Assembly: GCA_949128115.1 (NCBI GenBank)
Contig: OX421967.1
Coordinates: forward strand, 9,042,070-9,106,069
Direction of reading: 5' to 3'
Length of the DNA stretch: 64,000 nt
Origin: Anaspis maculata
Lineage: Eukaryota; Arthropoda; Insecta; Coleoptera; Scraptiidae
Part shown: positions 34,786-46,849 of the stretch, piece after piece
Layout: the number at the start of each line of letters is the position of its first letter
Numbering within the stretch: the stretch's first letter is position 1
Position numbers and translations under genes: made by a program
Notes under the pieces: generated by a model
Seen by the model: only the letters and a program-made list of their open reading frames with translations
The model's database searches: none
Told to the model about the DNA's origin: nothing

Positions 34786-37700
34786 AAGAAGAAAACAAAA
34801 CACACAAACATGGACGAACATTGGCGACACTAGCAAGGAACAAACACAAGAAGCTAATAAAGGGGAAGAATGAATTACTGGAAATAAAAAAACGCGACAG
34901 AGGCAAATGGAAACTGGCTACATGGAATATACGAAGTGTAAATGGCAAAGAAAAGGATTTAGAATACGAATTTGAAAAGGAAGGACTGGACATATTGGTA
35001 ATTACGGAGACAAAGAAGAAAGGAGAAGGCGAAGTAGAACTCGACAATGGACACATGTTACTATATAGCGGCGTACCAGAAAATGAAAGAGCAAGAGCAG
35101 GTGTGGGATGTATTATCCGTAGGAAAATTGCAAGAAATATATCACACTGGAAAGCATGGTCAGAAAGAATAGTAACAGTAGAAATATCATTAGACAAAGA
35201 AAATCGATCAACAATAATAGCAGTTTACGGACCAAACGACGATGATGGTAGGGAAATCAAGGACACATTTTGGAATGAACTGGAAAGAGTGACGGAAATT
35301 AGCAAAGGAATAATTTTAGTTGCAGGAGACTTCAATGGCAGAGTTGGAATAAAAGACAACGAAACGGCAGAAACAATAGGGAAGCACGGAGAAAAGAAAA
35401 GAAACAACAACGGAGAAAGACTAATTGATTATTGTATGGTACATAACTTTATAGTGGCAAATACATTCTATGAACATAAACAGATACATAAATATACCAG
35501 AGAAGCACCAAACAAAGAAGAAAACTCAATAATAGACTATATTCTGGTCGAAAAAACCAACAGAAAACTTATCACAGACGTCAGAGTGAGAAGAGGAGCG
35601 GAGATCGACAGCGACCACTTTCTGGTGGTAGCAAAGATAAAAAATGTTAATGGACAACACAAAGACACATACAAGAAAGAAGATAAAGTACAACAAGAAA
35701 CCCTAAGAACATACAAACTACAAGAGAGAGAGACAGCAGAAGCATATGAACAACTGATTAGCCACAGAATCCAAACTGAGAAAAGAAAACTAAAAAAGAT
35801 GAATGCAGAACAGACATGGCTGAGATTCAAGCAAATAATAATGGACGCAGCCAGAGATACATGCGGAATATGCAAAACAAATAATCAACAGAAATGCACA
35901 TCATGGTGGACAGAAGAAATAAAAATACGAGTAAAACTGAAGAAGAAGAAATGGAAGGAGTACTTGGGACAAAGAACAGAAGAAGCATTTGGGAAATACA
36001 AAGAACAAAGAAATAAAGTAAAGAAAATCATATTAGAGGCCAAAGAAAAATCGTGGAAAGAGTTCGGAGAGAAAATGGAAGTAAATAGTAAGGAAAACCA
36101 AAAACTATTCTACAGGATATTGAAAACACTAAGAACGGGAAAAAAAGCAAAGGTGAATACAATAAAAAATAAAGAAGGAGTACTATTGATTGAGAAAAAT
36201 GATATCATGGCAAGATGGAAAGAGTACTTCCAGGAGTTACTAAATACACAGCAGATTAGACATACAGATGAAGAAACAACAACTGAAGAGAAGGAAGACG
36301 ATAACGATGGAAATGAAGAAGCGATAACAGAAGAGGAGCTGAAGGAGGCATTGGGAAGGATGAAAAATGGAAAGGCACCGGGACATGACAAGATTACACC
36401 AGAAATGATGAAGAATTTAGGTGAAGAAGGAACAAGATTGATGCTGGAATTATTTAACAAAATATGGAAGGAAGAAAAGATACCAACTGACTGGGAAGTA
36501 GGAAAGATGGTGCCAATTTACAAAAAAAATGATAACAAGAAATGCGAGAACTATGGGGGAATCACATTATTAAGCATACCGATGAAAATTTATGAACAGA
36601 TACTAGAGAAGAGATTAAGAACAACAATAGAACCTACATTACTAGAAGTACAGACTGGATTCCGGAAAGGACACAGTGCACAAGACCACATTTTCACAAT
36701 TAAACAGATCATACACAAGACGCTTCAGTACAACAAGCAAGCCTATTTTGCATTCATAGATCTTGAAAAGGCATTTGATATGGTACCACGGCAAGAAGTA
36801 TGGAAGAGTCTAAGCCAACGAGGAGTAAATAGGAAATTGATCAGAACAATCAAAAGTCTTTACAAAAATACCACCAATTACATAGTCTGGAATAACAACA
36901 CATCAGAAAGATTTGAAACCGATGATGGATTAAGACAGGGAGGGTTGATGAGCCCAGCGCTATTTACAGTTTTTATGGACGACATAATAAGGAAATGCAG
37001 ACCAAAATTGAAAACGTTGAACACAGGGGTGCGACAACTGCAAAATATTCAGATTTCTGAATGTGCATTTGCAGATGACATTATAGTGATGGCGAGAAAC
37101 GAAAGAGACCTACAACAAAATCTAAATGTATGGAACGAGACCCTTAAAGAAAGTGGAATGAAAATGAACATCAACAAAACAAAAGTAATGGCAATTACCA
37201 GGGAACCACAAACATTGACAGTACACTTGGAAGGAAAGCAGATAGAGCAAGTCACACAATTCACCTACCTTGGAGTTATTATAGAAGAAACCGGAAAACA
37301 AGACATAGACCTGAACGAGAGACTGAACAAAGTAAACAAGCTATACTACTCAATGAACAAGACCTTTATAAACAAAAAAGAAATAACAAAGTAGACAAAA
37401 TTAAACGTTTACAAAACTATATTTCGACCGATTTTAACATATGGATGCGAGTCATGGATTTTATCTCAACGAATGAAGAAAAAAATTGAATCGACAGAGA
37501 TGAAATACCTGCGACGAGTCAAAGGAATCACACTGAGAGACAGAATACGTAATACCCAAATAAGAGACGAGCTAGAGATCAAACCAGTAACAGAATTCAT
37601 AGAGAGAAGACAACTTGCCTGGTGGGGCCACCTGCAGGGAATGAACATTAACAGACCAGTGAAGCAAATATGGGAAGCAAGAATCCAGGCAAAGAGAAGT

Positions 37701-37832
37701 AGAGGACGACCGAAAGAAACATGGGATGACGTAGTGAGGAAAACACTGACAGGAAAGGGACTGAGTTGGATCGGAGGAAAGACGCTTGCAAAAGATAAAA
37801 AACAATGGACCAAGTTCGTGCATGAAGAATAG
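34758..37832 (+). pseudogene. LINE ORF2: AP endonuclease + reverse transcriptase, one premature TAG
   Basis: The open frame from ATG 34758 encodes 878 residues to TAG 37392-37394, then stays open in the same frame to a stop at 37830-37832. The APE-type endonuclease spans about 52-295: TWNIRS (55-60), ITETK (Glu84), GDFNGR (190-195) and SDH (285-287). The reverse transcriptase spans about 525-800: KAPGHDKIT (539-547), FRKGHSAQD (635-643), FIDLEKAFD (666-674), LRQGGLMSP (725-733) and catalytic FADD (771-774). After the TAG come a YGCESW motif and WWGHLQGMN...RSRGRPKETW, the C-terminal region typical of RTE-like LINE proteins. All catalytic residues are kept. The TAG removes about 145 residues of the thumb/C-terminal region, so the product would probably be inactive unless read through. 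Confidence 0.9.
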
Positions 37833-37945
37833 ATTATTTAGTTTAATAGAACAAGAATTATGAATTATGTTATTATAAATTTGTATAACCCTACACCGAA
37901 AGGTACAAGGGGTATTTATTGATTATATATATATAAGTTGTTTTC

Positions 37946-38811
37946 AATTATTATAACCCTTGGTGCTTTGCACCTCGACTGCGATCAAATCTGAATACAA
38001 ACCGCTTGTTTGATAGGACATAGTTCAAAAGTTGTGCCTTCAGCTATCCAAGCTACCATACACCTCAGTCGTAAGCTAAGGTTGGCAGAAAAATTTGACC
38101 TTGGTTATGTTGCAAGGGTTTCGACAAATCATTAACCGGTTAACCGTGACCGGCTTGACTACTTTTTGACCGGTCAATCATGACTAGTTCTGAACCAGTT
38201 TAACCGTAACCCAGTCATTGGAGCAAGAATCTGGACCAGTTATTTGGGATGTTTGACCAGTAAACCGGTACTGTAACAGGTTGAGAGCAATTACTTGAGT
38301 ATTATATTGTTTTTATCTTCAATGCATTCTTTTCGCTGAAATTTACATTCCAAATCCTCGCTCATAGTCCAGCAATTATAGAAAAAAATAGCAAACAAAA
38401 ATGATAACTAGCCGGATTTTTGTATATAAGCTCAGTTAAGCATGTAGTTCAACATAGTGGAAGTCCTCAAGAATCCGGTGTGAGCTTCGGCCGTTGTGGC
38501 CTCGAGAAGAACTTGAGGATCAGTTTTTCGTGGTTTATCTCGTAAACGATGGCACTTGGAGGAAAAGCATTTGGAGCAAAATTGTTGGAAATTGTCTTGT
38601 CTACAAGAAAGGTCCTTACATATTCCATCACCAGTTCACTCCTTCTTCGTCAAAACACAAGAAAAGCTAAATAGTCCAGATCCTCGATGCCGAAGACTGT
38701 ACGGACCTTGAGTTTTATGATAGCAGGGTGCCACTTGGTAGAGGTGTTGTTCGATCCATCCTCTTTTGTTTGAAACCTAATGCCATCAATACCAATTATG
38801 CCGGCGGCATA
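37946..38811. repeat. ACCGGTT-rich repeat (right piece) and AAGTCCT-unit relative
   Basis: 38110-38290 is again dense in TTAACCGG, GACCGG and ACCAGT words, like 30940-31150. At 38440-38500 a CAGTTAAGCATGTAGTTCAAC...GAAGTCCTCAAGAATCC block is a diverged single copy of the unit in the 29785-30586 element. No gene is recognised. Confidence 0.5.
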
Positions 38812-39260
38812 TACAGGGTGACATAAAAATAAAAAGTTGAACAAATGTACCTCAAGAACCAAAATAGGTGAAGACATGTCAATCACCAAAAATATGTCCG
38901 ATTTCATGACCATGAAGTCGTCGTAAACTTGAATCAGATATGTTGAGCCGTTTCTGAAATATCTCCAGAAGACTGAAGTCGTTACGAAAAAAAAATAGTT
39001 TTCCGTATATCAGTAATTCTCCACATCTTGAATCGAAACTTGGTGTTTTGAATCGAAACAATGATAAATTACATTTGAAATGAAAATACAATGAAAAGCC
39101 TTCTCTAGGCCAACTAATTTCAGAAAAAACACAGTCAACTTTTTTTCTGATAAATAGACGAAAATATGTTTTTTTTTTGGTACAAACATCAGTCTTTTGA
39201 AGATATTTCAAAAACGGCTCAAGATATTCAATTCAAGTTTACGACGACTTGAAGCATCTC
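38812..39260. mobile_element. Foldback element with an imperfect right end
   Basis: It starts TATACAGGGTGACATAAAAA. GAAGTCGTCGTAAACTTGAA and GAGCCGTTTCTGAAATATC on the left (38910-38967) are matched in inverse by GATATTTCAAAAACGGCTC and TTCAAGTTTACGACGACTT on the right (39200-39251). The right terminus shows only a degraded CCTTGTA. Minus-strand open frames here follow from the palindrome. Confidence 0.7.
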
Positions 39261-40150
39261 CTTCTTGTCCTCGTAGATTTGATCAGTCTTAGAAGCATGA
39301 CCTTGTACAAAATGTTTTTATATCAAAGTGATATGTGGAAAATCAAACGACCCGGACCTGACCTGACTTAATTCTATCTACCTAGACTTGATACAACCAG
39401 AACTTTACCTATTAATCCCAGCTAGAATCAGACCGCGCATGTGATAAATTGAATAGATGGAAATAACCGACCTGGCGAGACTGAAAAAAATATGTACCTG
39501 GCAAGATTTTCATGCGAAGGTTTTCGACGGAGCTCCCTGTATAGCCAGGCGAGCCGAAATCTGGAAGGAAAGAGTCAGAGCACATACCTTACTGCCTATC
39601 ACACGTAAAAAATGTATAGGTGCGTATATGCGGGGATATAATACGATATGAAATGAAGCGAAAAAGGCGGTCGGTAGACGTTTGATGTGGGATCGAAATG
39701 ACTGACTGACAGCCTACCAACCCACAGTGTCAAAAATTCCCCATCATGCACACATTGATATACACACACACACACACACCGCACACAAACACACACGCAT
39801 ATCTTAGTGATTTTATTCGGATTAAACTACCTATGTGATGTGCGGGGTCAGCCATCACCATCAGCGGGAGGTGAAATCTAGACTTTATTATTATTGAATC
39901 GAATATCCCCCGGGTAAAAATAAGATTGAAAGAATGACAGCTCCACGTTACGAACGTATGCGCGTTCTGGGCAAGCGGGAGAGACGTGCGAGGAGTTTTT
40001 TTGATGTGATCCGTAGCTTTTTTTTTTTTTGGTGAGTATTTCTTCGGGTTCAATCGAGTATATCACCTCGCCCAGTCTCGTCACGATTTCATAGAAAAGT
40101 AAAAGGTATTTAGAATCTTGCTCGGTATGATGTTCCTTGTATACGTGAAG
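39261..40150. other. Low-copy segment with a CA microsatellite
   Basis: 39762-39805 is a CA/GT dinucleotide run with interruptions. A T-run lies at 40018-40031. No gene is recognised. Confidence 0.5.
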
Positions 40151-40169
40151 CCAACGAAAAATAATATAC

Positions 40170-40420
40170 AGTCTCAGACTATAACGTTCTTCATATAAAG
40201 CAAAATCATCAGCTTCAGCTTTATAGCAAGAATTTCCCTGAATTCATCAATTTCATAGCGAGAATCAAGCTGAATTCATTAGCTTTGTGATGGGGGTCTC
40301 ACCAAAGCCCAAAATATCCAGGAGTGATTTTCTCCAGATTCATCAACTTGAGGCTCTATACGTAGAGTGTAGAGTATCAATATTTCTCCCTCAAAAAGGA
40401 AGATCGAGAGATATGAAAGA
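40170..40420. repeat. Degenerate ~46-bp tandem array, block 1
   Basis: The unit is approximately TTCATCAACTTCATAGCGAG followed by AATTTNNCTGAA. The same unit makes up 41530-42090, 43015-43540, 44490-44690 and 50640-50905. The blocks are one array opened by later insertions. Confidence 0.7.
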
Positions 40421-40687
40421 TTTTGATGGGATTCCATCAAATGTTTGTCCACCTGGTTTCCGTTTGAATCACCCCTTTTTTTTCAGAAGTCGAATGTAGC
40501 TCCAAAACACTGGAGAAGATCTAAATGATTGCTGGGACATTTTTTGACAAACGAAAAAATTTAACTGTTTCATAATTTTGCGGGATGCAAAAATTTGTAT
40601 GTGTATAATCAGTACATAAGGAAGATGAGTACATAAATGATGGGTGAAATAGTGCAAAAATTTATACATGGTGGTTTTTTTCTTTAA

Positions 40688-41448
40688 CACGTTCACTGCT
40701 AATGACGTGTTATCACGTCATAGGCCTTCTTTGCGCCAGGCGGGCGACGTGTGTACACGTCATGGTTCCTTTGTGATTCAATGCAAGTTGTCTCTGCTAG
40801 CGTGGCTGGCATGGATCTAATACTCCGTCAGCCTGTCGCAGAAGGTTGAATTGACAAGAAAAATGGCCTGGGAGAACTTGATCAGAATCGATAGTGAACG
40901 AAGGCCTTCTAACAAAAAAAGTAAATGCAAAACTCCCAAATTACAATTATAAATGCACACTATGGCATTTTTAAGTCTCAATATGGTGAAAGGAGCCCAA
41001 AACTTCTGTTTTGACGACAATGATGGAGTCTTTTGTGCGTGATAATCATGTGCGCTCGTTGCTCCAGGCTGATGACGTTCAGACACGTCAGTGGACAAAC
41101 AGTCCCAATCAACTGACGTAACGGTTTTTTCTTGTATTTTTGTTTGCATTTGTAATTTTTCATCAATGAATGCCTTTTTATGAGCTTAATCCACTTTTTT
41201 GCGAAGAAAATCATAATAAAGTATGACGCGTAAAGACGTCATCAGCACACAGCCCTTGTATATTGACAAATTATGTGCCCAGTGCGCCTGACGTGTACAC
41301 ACGCAAGGCCCTTTAGGGCCCTTATATCACACAAATCCTTTCTACAGACCTTATTTGGACATAATTTCAAAATATCGAAACTCGGTCTCAAGAAAACATA
41401 GGGCAGCCTGGCAGATGAGAAAGGTGAATCAGAGGCGCAGCGAACGTG
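40688..41448. mobile_element. TTAA-flanked MITE (piggyBac-like)
   Basis: The inverted ends are CACGTTCACTGC at 40688 and GCAGCGAACGTG ending at 41448, each flanked by TTAA (40684-40687 and 41449-41452). TTAA target duplication is characteristic of piggyBac-like elements (Sola3 shares it). Subterminal ACGTGT, TACACGTCAT and GACGTGTTATCACGTC palindromes recur at both ends. Two minus-strand frames of 78-110 codons inside show no catalytic motif that I can identify. The element length is 761 bp. Confidence 0.85.
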
Positions 41449-41529
41449 TTAAGTTGTCAATAAAAAAAATTCTTAATACATAATTGGGGAAACGCTAGGT
41501 ATTACGTTTTCTAATACACTCAGTACACC

Positions 41530-42090
41530 GTAGAATGAGAAAAGAGTTTTAATCCTAATTTTTGAGGGAGAAATCTATAAGTAATTTTGCCCTGCTGAGT
41601 GAAGGCGAAGATTTCTTTCAACTCATAAACGTTGCGGATTGTGTCAATCACATCAACTTCAAATTGAGAATTACCCTGAATTCAAGAACTTCACACCAAG
41701 ACCTCAGCTGAAGCCATGAACTTTGTAGCGAGACCTCTTCCAAATTCATCATTCCATAGCAGTAGTTGCGTTAAATCCATCAATATTGTAGTGAGAGTTT
41801 TGGGAAACTATCAAATTATGTAGTCGGAGTTTTCTCAATCCATCAACTTCATAGCTAAAATTGTGCTTGATTCATCAAATGTCTTGTGACATTTTCACCA
41901 AGTCCATAAACTGAATAGTGAGAATTCCACAAATATCGTCAACTTTATAGTGAGAATTTGGCTGAATTAATACTTCGTATTGAAGATTTTGTTCAAGACA
42001 TCAACCTTTTAGCGGAAATGTCTTGAAATCATGAAATTTATAGCAAGAATTGTGCTAAATTCATCAATTTCGGGCGTGAATTGAAATAGA
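41530..42090. repeat. Degenerate ~46-bp tandem array, block 2
   Basis: TCATCAACTTNNTAGNGAGA-type units repeat about 12 times, with about 70-80% similarity between neighbours by eye. The block ends where the foldback element at 42096 begins. Confidence 0.7.
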
Positions 42091-42095
42091 TAATA

Positions 42096-43013
42096 ATACC
42101 GTCCGTTTTTTTTTCTAGGCCCCAGCGCGTAGCGCCTTTATTATGGGTTTCACACCCAACATATTATATATTTTTGAAATCAGAAGAACAAAATCTTTCG
42201 ATTGATGGTATGTCAAATTATTTCTGACAGATGTCATTTTTTGACAATTGACAGAATAGTACTTGTGATATATCATTTTAAAGCCCATGAAATTCTGAGG
42301 AAAACTGTGTTTTCATTTTCAGAATAGGATGTCTTTCACAGCTTCTAGAGGTCTTCAAATAGGAAAAATTGTTGAAATCCAGAAATACTCAATAAGTTTG
42401 TAAGTAGGTGAAACAGGTATTTTCAACAATAACTAATGATAATAATCCATAAATAATCACAATAAAACGAAAAATGCCCTAAAGAAGTTACTCGAAATGA
42501 CCGTCTCCTTGTTCCTTGAATGAAAGACTCGACGACCGGTGAATTGGAATTGCCAGCCCAACGCGATAGCATCCGAGGTGGCCAGGTATGACCACCTCGA
42601 TTTTTTTATGAGCCTATCTGAAAGATTAGGTGTTTATAGAATCTCCCGCTAATTTGGACGATTTAAAATCAAAATATTATCATCAGTTGATATTAAAAGT
42701 ACCTATTAATCATTGAGTAGGTATTTCTGAATTTTAACAATTTTTTCTATTCAAAGACCCCCAGAAGCTGTAAAAGACATCCTATTCTAGAAATGAAAAC
42801 ACAGTTCTCCTAAGAATTTTATGGGCTTTAAAATGGTGTGTCACAAGTACTATTCTGTCAATTGTCAAAAAATGACATCTGTCAAAAATAATTTGACATA
42901 TCATCAGTCGAAAGATCTTGATTTTGTGATTTCAAAAATATGTAATATATTGAGTGTGAAACCCATAATAAAAGCGCTACAGGCTGGGGCCTAAAATAAA
43001 AAACGGACGGTAT
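42096..43013. mobile_element. 0.9-kb foldback element, ATACCGTCCG ends
   Basis: ATACCGTCCG at 42096 pairs with CGGACGGTAT ending at 43013. The arms of about 350-400 bp include ATTATGGGTTTCACAC against GTGTGAAACCCATAAT, GACATCTGTCAAAAAT in inverse, and GGATGTCTTTCACAGCTTCT against AGAAGCTGTAAAAGACATCC. The centre at 42480-42600 is unique and ends in GGTGGCCAGGTATGACCACC, itself a small palindrome. No protein frame is present. Confidence 0.85.
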
Positions 43014-43014
43014 A

Positions 43015-43540
43015 TCAATGATATGATCAGAGCTCCGCTAGGATGATCAGTTCGGTAAGGAGACTTTCTCTGAATTTATCAATGGAGAATCTTGAGAGTC
43101 ATCAACTTTGTATTCGTATCGAAGATTTCTTGAAATCCATCAACTGAGTCAAAAACATCCCACAAATTCATCATTTTGTAACACAAAAATGTGCTGATCT
43201 ATTGTTCAGTCAGGAATTGGTCAAATTGGTCAATTTTCCGATGAGAATATGCCACCTTCCATCAAAACATCAAATTCGCAGCGGTGATTGATTTAGTAGT
43301 TTTATAATATAAATTCCGCTGGAGTTGACAACTATGTATCGGAATTCATCAATTGTGCATAGAGACTTTCTTCAGTTTCATTACTCCATAGCGAGAATTG
43401 TGCCGAATTTATCAACTTTGTAGTGAAGATTCCACCAAACAATCAAACTTCCTTGAGGGAATTTTTGCTCAATTCATCAACTTCGTAGTGAGAATTCCAT
43501 CGCTAAAATCAACATTCTCGTATGGAAGACTACTTCAAAG
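43015..43540. repeat. Degenerate ~46-bp tandem array, block 3
   Basis: The array resumes directly after the foldback element and stops at the TTATTATT tail of the minus-strand LINE fragment. Confidence 0.65.
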
Positions 43541-44475
43541 TTATTATTATTATTATTATTATTTCATATACGGGCACGCAACAGACTAACAAGTCCAATA
43601 ATTGCGTGACCGCGGAACGAAGAGAAGAAAATCCGTCGCAACACTACTCACAGACAAGAACAATGCGTCGATTGCATCTCAATCAAAAACTCGCCTGACA
43701 TCCGCCGCACTGCAGTTGAAAATGTCGAACTTCTCCTGGAACCTATTGTATGTCAGAGCAAGGCGGTTCACTGGAGAATTGAAGTAAAAGAGCTTTTGTG
43801 TGGGCCTCACATAAAAAACATCACTCCGCCTTAGGCCCTGTTTTGGAACATTTAGGGAGATCCTTGAAAGAACACTGGGGGAGGTTACCGCACCCGAAAC
43901 AAGCCTATGCAGGAAAAGAAGGTAGCCAACCGTTCTACGGCTTTCCAAGGACCGATGACCAAATCTGGCCAGCAACGACTGCTGCGGGAAACCAACACAA
44001 GGGTAAACTCCATCGACCCTGAGGGCCAGCAGCTTCAGGAAACGCCGCTGCACACCCTCCAGAAAGGACACATATTTCTCGTGGTAGGGGCACCAGATGA
44101 CGGATGCATACTCCAGCCGTGGCAAAACCAAGGACGAAAAGAGACGCTGCAATGTCTCGATGTTGGAAAAGTCCCCGGAGTTCCGTGTCACGAAACCCAG
44201 TGTAGTGTAGGCTGCCCTGTGCACGTAACCAATGTGCTCTGAGAAAGAAAGCTTTGGGTCGAAGTACACGCCAAGGTCTTGATGACACTGGGTCTGGCCA
44301 GAATGTGATCGCCAATCTTGTATGGGAACTCCAGGGGTTCAGAGGACCTCGAAAAGGACATGACCATGCACTTCGTCACGTTCAAGTCAAGACCGTTCGC
44401 AGCGCACCATCCCACCAATGCATCGATGTCCTCCTGAAGGCGAGAGCAGAAGCGAGAGCGAGAGCGATGAAGAAG
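43541..44475 (-). pseudogene. 5'-truncated LINE (Jockey/Kiri-type), ORF2 C-terminal part
   Basis: On the minus strand coding begins inside the RT region near 44470: LQEDIDALVGWCAANGLDLN then KCMVMSFSR, the block just after the catalytic FADD. A frame change near 44270 is followed by YFDPKLSFSEHI, LGFVTRNSGDF, LPRLEYASVIWCPY and VQRRFLKLL. This is the usual post-RT region of Jockey-group LINEs. The frame stops at about 43679. A ~110-bp 3' UTR ends in an (AAT)n tail, seen as TTATTATTATT at 43541-43562. AGTTAT beside the tail (43538-43543) and at 44478-44483 may be the target duplication. The frame shift and the missing endonuclease make it dead. Confidence 0.85.
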
Positions 44476-44489
44476 AGTTATCTTCTTCA

Positions 44490-44690
44490 TAGCGCTAATA
44501 TCTTGATGCATCAGTCTAATAGCAAGAATTTTGCTAAATTCATCAATTTCATAGCGAGAATGAAGCTGAATTGATGGACTTTGTAGTGGAAGTCTCACCA
44601 AAGCCTGAAATATCACAGTGCAATTTTCTCTAAATTCATCAACTTGAGAGAAAAAAATCTGCATAATTCATCACCTTTAAATTGATCAGT
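44490..44690. repeat. Degenerate ~46-bp tandem array, block 4
   Basis: CTAAATTCATCAATTTCATAGCGAGAA-type units fill the space between two minus-strand LINE fragments. Confidence 0.65.
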
Positions 44691-46415
44691 CAATTTTTTT
44701 TTGTGAGAGGTTATTGAAATTCGTCATTTTTATGGCGTTCAAGGCTTTGGTCAGGTCGCACATGGCTATTTGGACGTCCTTCCGGCCGTCGACAACCTCC
44801 GTGATCATTTGAATGACATACAACAGAGCAGTTGTCGCTGACTTCTTCTTTCTGAAACCATGTTGACATTTGTTCGGAAAGTTATGTTTCTTGAAATATT
44901 TTATCAGCCTATCCTTCACTGCTCCTTCCAGCATCTTGGACACAGTACTGCCTACTGTGTCCATAGACCCATATCGGTTCCGCCAACCAAGATGGGTCGG
45001 AAGTTCCCGACGCAGTTTGAGCCTTCTTTTTTAGGCAGAAGAGTTACTTTAGCCTGCTTGAGTTCGTCTGAGAAAACTCCTTCCATGAACCATTTATTTG
45101 TGATCAGAGTAATCGGTGTCACAGTTTTGGTCTTTATTTTTTCAGTACTCCTGATGGAAATCCATATAATGTCCTGCGTGTTCCTGGATTTCAGAGAGTC
45201 TATTATTCTATCTATTTCTTGTTCATTCACCTCAATGAAATAGCATGACTGTGTGATGTTGGTGTTCAAGTTTTTCATGAGTTGCATTGGTTTGAAGTCG
45301 GTTCGAGAAATGGTTCTTGACGTTTTTGTTCCAATCTCCCAAAACTATTCGTTCATGTCATTTGCTGTTGGCATGTTTCGAGGTAGAGTTTTCGTTTTTT
45401 TGTTAGTTGTGAACTCACTGTTGATAGATGACTGTCCAGATTGCTCGCTGTTTGTTTTCTGCACTTCCCACGTACCTACCTACTCGGCATTCTTTCTCCT
45501 GCGTGCTTCTTGAATTCTCTGTACATACTGTTTTCTGAAGTCCTGATGGTATATTCTTCTCGATATCGCATCTCCCTTCACCCTTGAGAGGGTATCCAAA
45601 GCGTCCAGTGCGAGATCCAGTGTATCTTCCATAGTCTTCAGTTCCTGTGTATACCATTGATTTTCATCCTTGGTGGTATGTATTGGTACTTTTTTTTTGT
45701 CGTAATGAACAACAGTCGTCGTGAAGCGTTTGAATCGTGGTATGGAAGTAGGTAGGAGCTTCAGCTGCAGATTTTAGTTCCAGTGTAGTCCAGTCAATCT
45801 CTCTTAGTTTAGTTTTGAATTGGTTCATGTTTTCTTCATTCAGATTCCTGTATTTGACGATCTTGTTTGTTGTCTCAGCTTGAGGATGACTCATCTTACG
45901 GATTTCGGCCAACTGTCCCAAGTGATCAGACACATGCAGGTTTACAGTTCTCCCACTGATGCTTTCTGTTTTGGCAAAATGTTATCTATACACGTTGCCG
46001 ATGTTCCAGTTATTCTCGAAGGTTGATTAGTGCACATCTTCAGTCCACAGGCACCCAACAAGTTCAAAAGGCAGATTTTCTCCTTGGATTCTTTTAGTAG
46101 GTCTATATTGAAATCTCCAGACTAGTAGATGTCGCTGTCAGAGGAAATGTTTGACATCCTGTTGAGTGCTTGGTTCATCCTCTCAATAAACATCTCAAGG
46201 TCCCCAGTAGGCGCACGATACGTGGTAATAGAAACGGAATTTCTTTTTGGCGTTCTTGTGGCAGCCACCTCAACATGCTTATTGGCCGATAAATTTCCAA
46301 GTTCATGGACACGCTCGAAATTAAGGCTATTTCTCACAGCGATAAGAACTCCTCCGTGCTTGAACTGTCTTCTGCTATAATGACTGGCAATCTGATAGTT
46401 TTTCAGTTTCATTTC
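44690..46415 (-). pseudogene. Degraded LINE ORF2: endonuclease to RT, cut at the 3' side
   Basis: Read from 46412 downward the minus strand gives FKHGGVLIAVRNSLNFERV, then ITTYRAPTGDLEMFIERMN (endonuclease), a linker, FIEVNEQEIDRIIDSLKSRN, FSDELKQAKVTLLPKKEG and NFRPILV (RT blocks 1-2). These are followed by VSKMLEGAVKDRLIKYF, CQHGFRKKKSATTALL and MCDLTKALNAI (RT blocks 2a-3). Several frame shifts separate these pieces. The RT ends abruptly at 44690, before the YADD region. A missing 3' side is unusual for a LINE and implies a later deletion. It is the same superfamily as the 43541-44475 piece, but whether both came from one insertion is unproven. Confidence 0.8.
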
Positions 46416-46849
46416 AGTTTCATTTTTGTCAATGTTTCTTTATTCAGAATAGAATGGGATAAAATAGAATAGAATGGATTCATTTCCCAACAGGCAATGC
46501 CCAATTACAGAAAAACTTCATACAACAAAAAAAAAAACCGAATAGAATGAGAAATTTTATAAAACAAAAAAAAATTAAACGATAATTAATTCCGCGTGTT
46601 TGTTGTTGTTTTTTGTGCTAATGGACTGCCAATAATTAACAAATGCAGCACCTGGAGTAACCTGGAGCAGCTGATACTCTGGAAAATTCACCTGATGCAG
46701 GTTCAATAGCTGAAAACGTGGTGAGAAGTATCCATCCAGTCTTATCGCTGAAAAAGCCAACTTTTTGCCAGGCGCTCTGCGCCTAGCAGTGTCGCACCTG
46801 CCTTGTGTATATTTATCAATTATACATTGATAAATTCAGATTTACCGAC
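46416..46849. other. AT-rich spacer and probable 5' UTR of the plus-strand LINE
   Basis: 46440-46480 has AGAATAGAATGGGAT-type repeats. 46520-46570 has A-runs. The part just upstream of 46850 is probably the leader of the ORF1 that follows. Confidence 0.4.

Larger units (their letters stand above)
33832..37933 (+). mobile_element. Near-intact two-ORF LINE (RTE/L1-like), ~4.1 kb
   Basis: The element is bounded by a 12-bp target duplication TAAGTTGTTTTC at 33820-33831 and 37934-37945. It has a ~144-bp 5' UTR, ORF1 (33976-34785), ORF2 (34758 to 37832, one internal TAG), a ~100-bp 3' UTR and a TATATATAT-type tail. The coding strand is strikingly A-rich. The target duplication, preserved ORF1 and single stop in ORF2 indicate a recent insertion. 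Confidence 0.92.

Noticed and set aside
34664..35197. 177-codon minus frame opposite the LINE
   Set aside because: It is antisense to the clear ORF1/ORF2 coding text, and its Ser/Phe/Leu-rich composition mirrors A-rich sense codons.
40170..44690. Regular short repeats resembling a CRISPR array
   Set aside because: The units are degenerate, head-to-tail without unique spacers, and the sequence is clearly eukaryotic.
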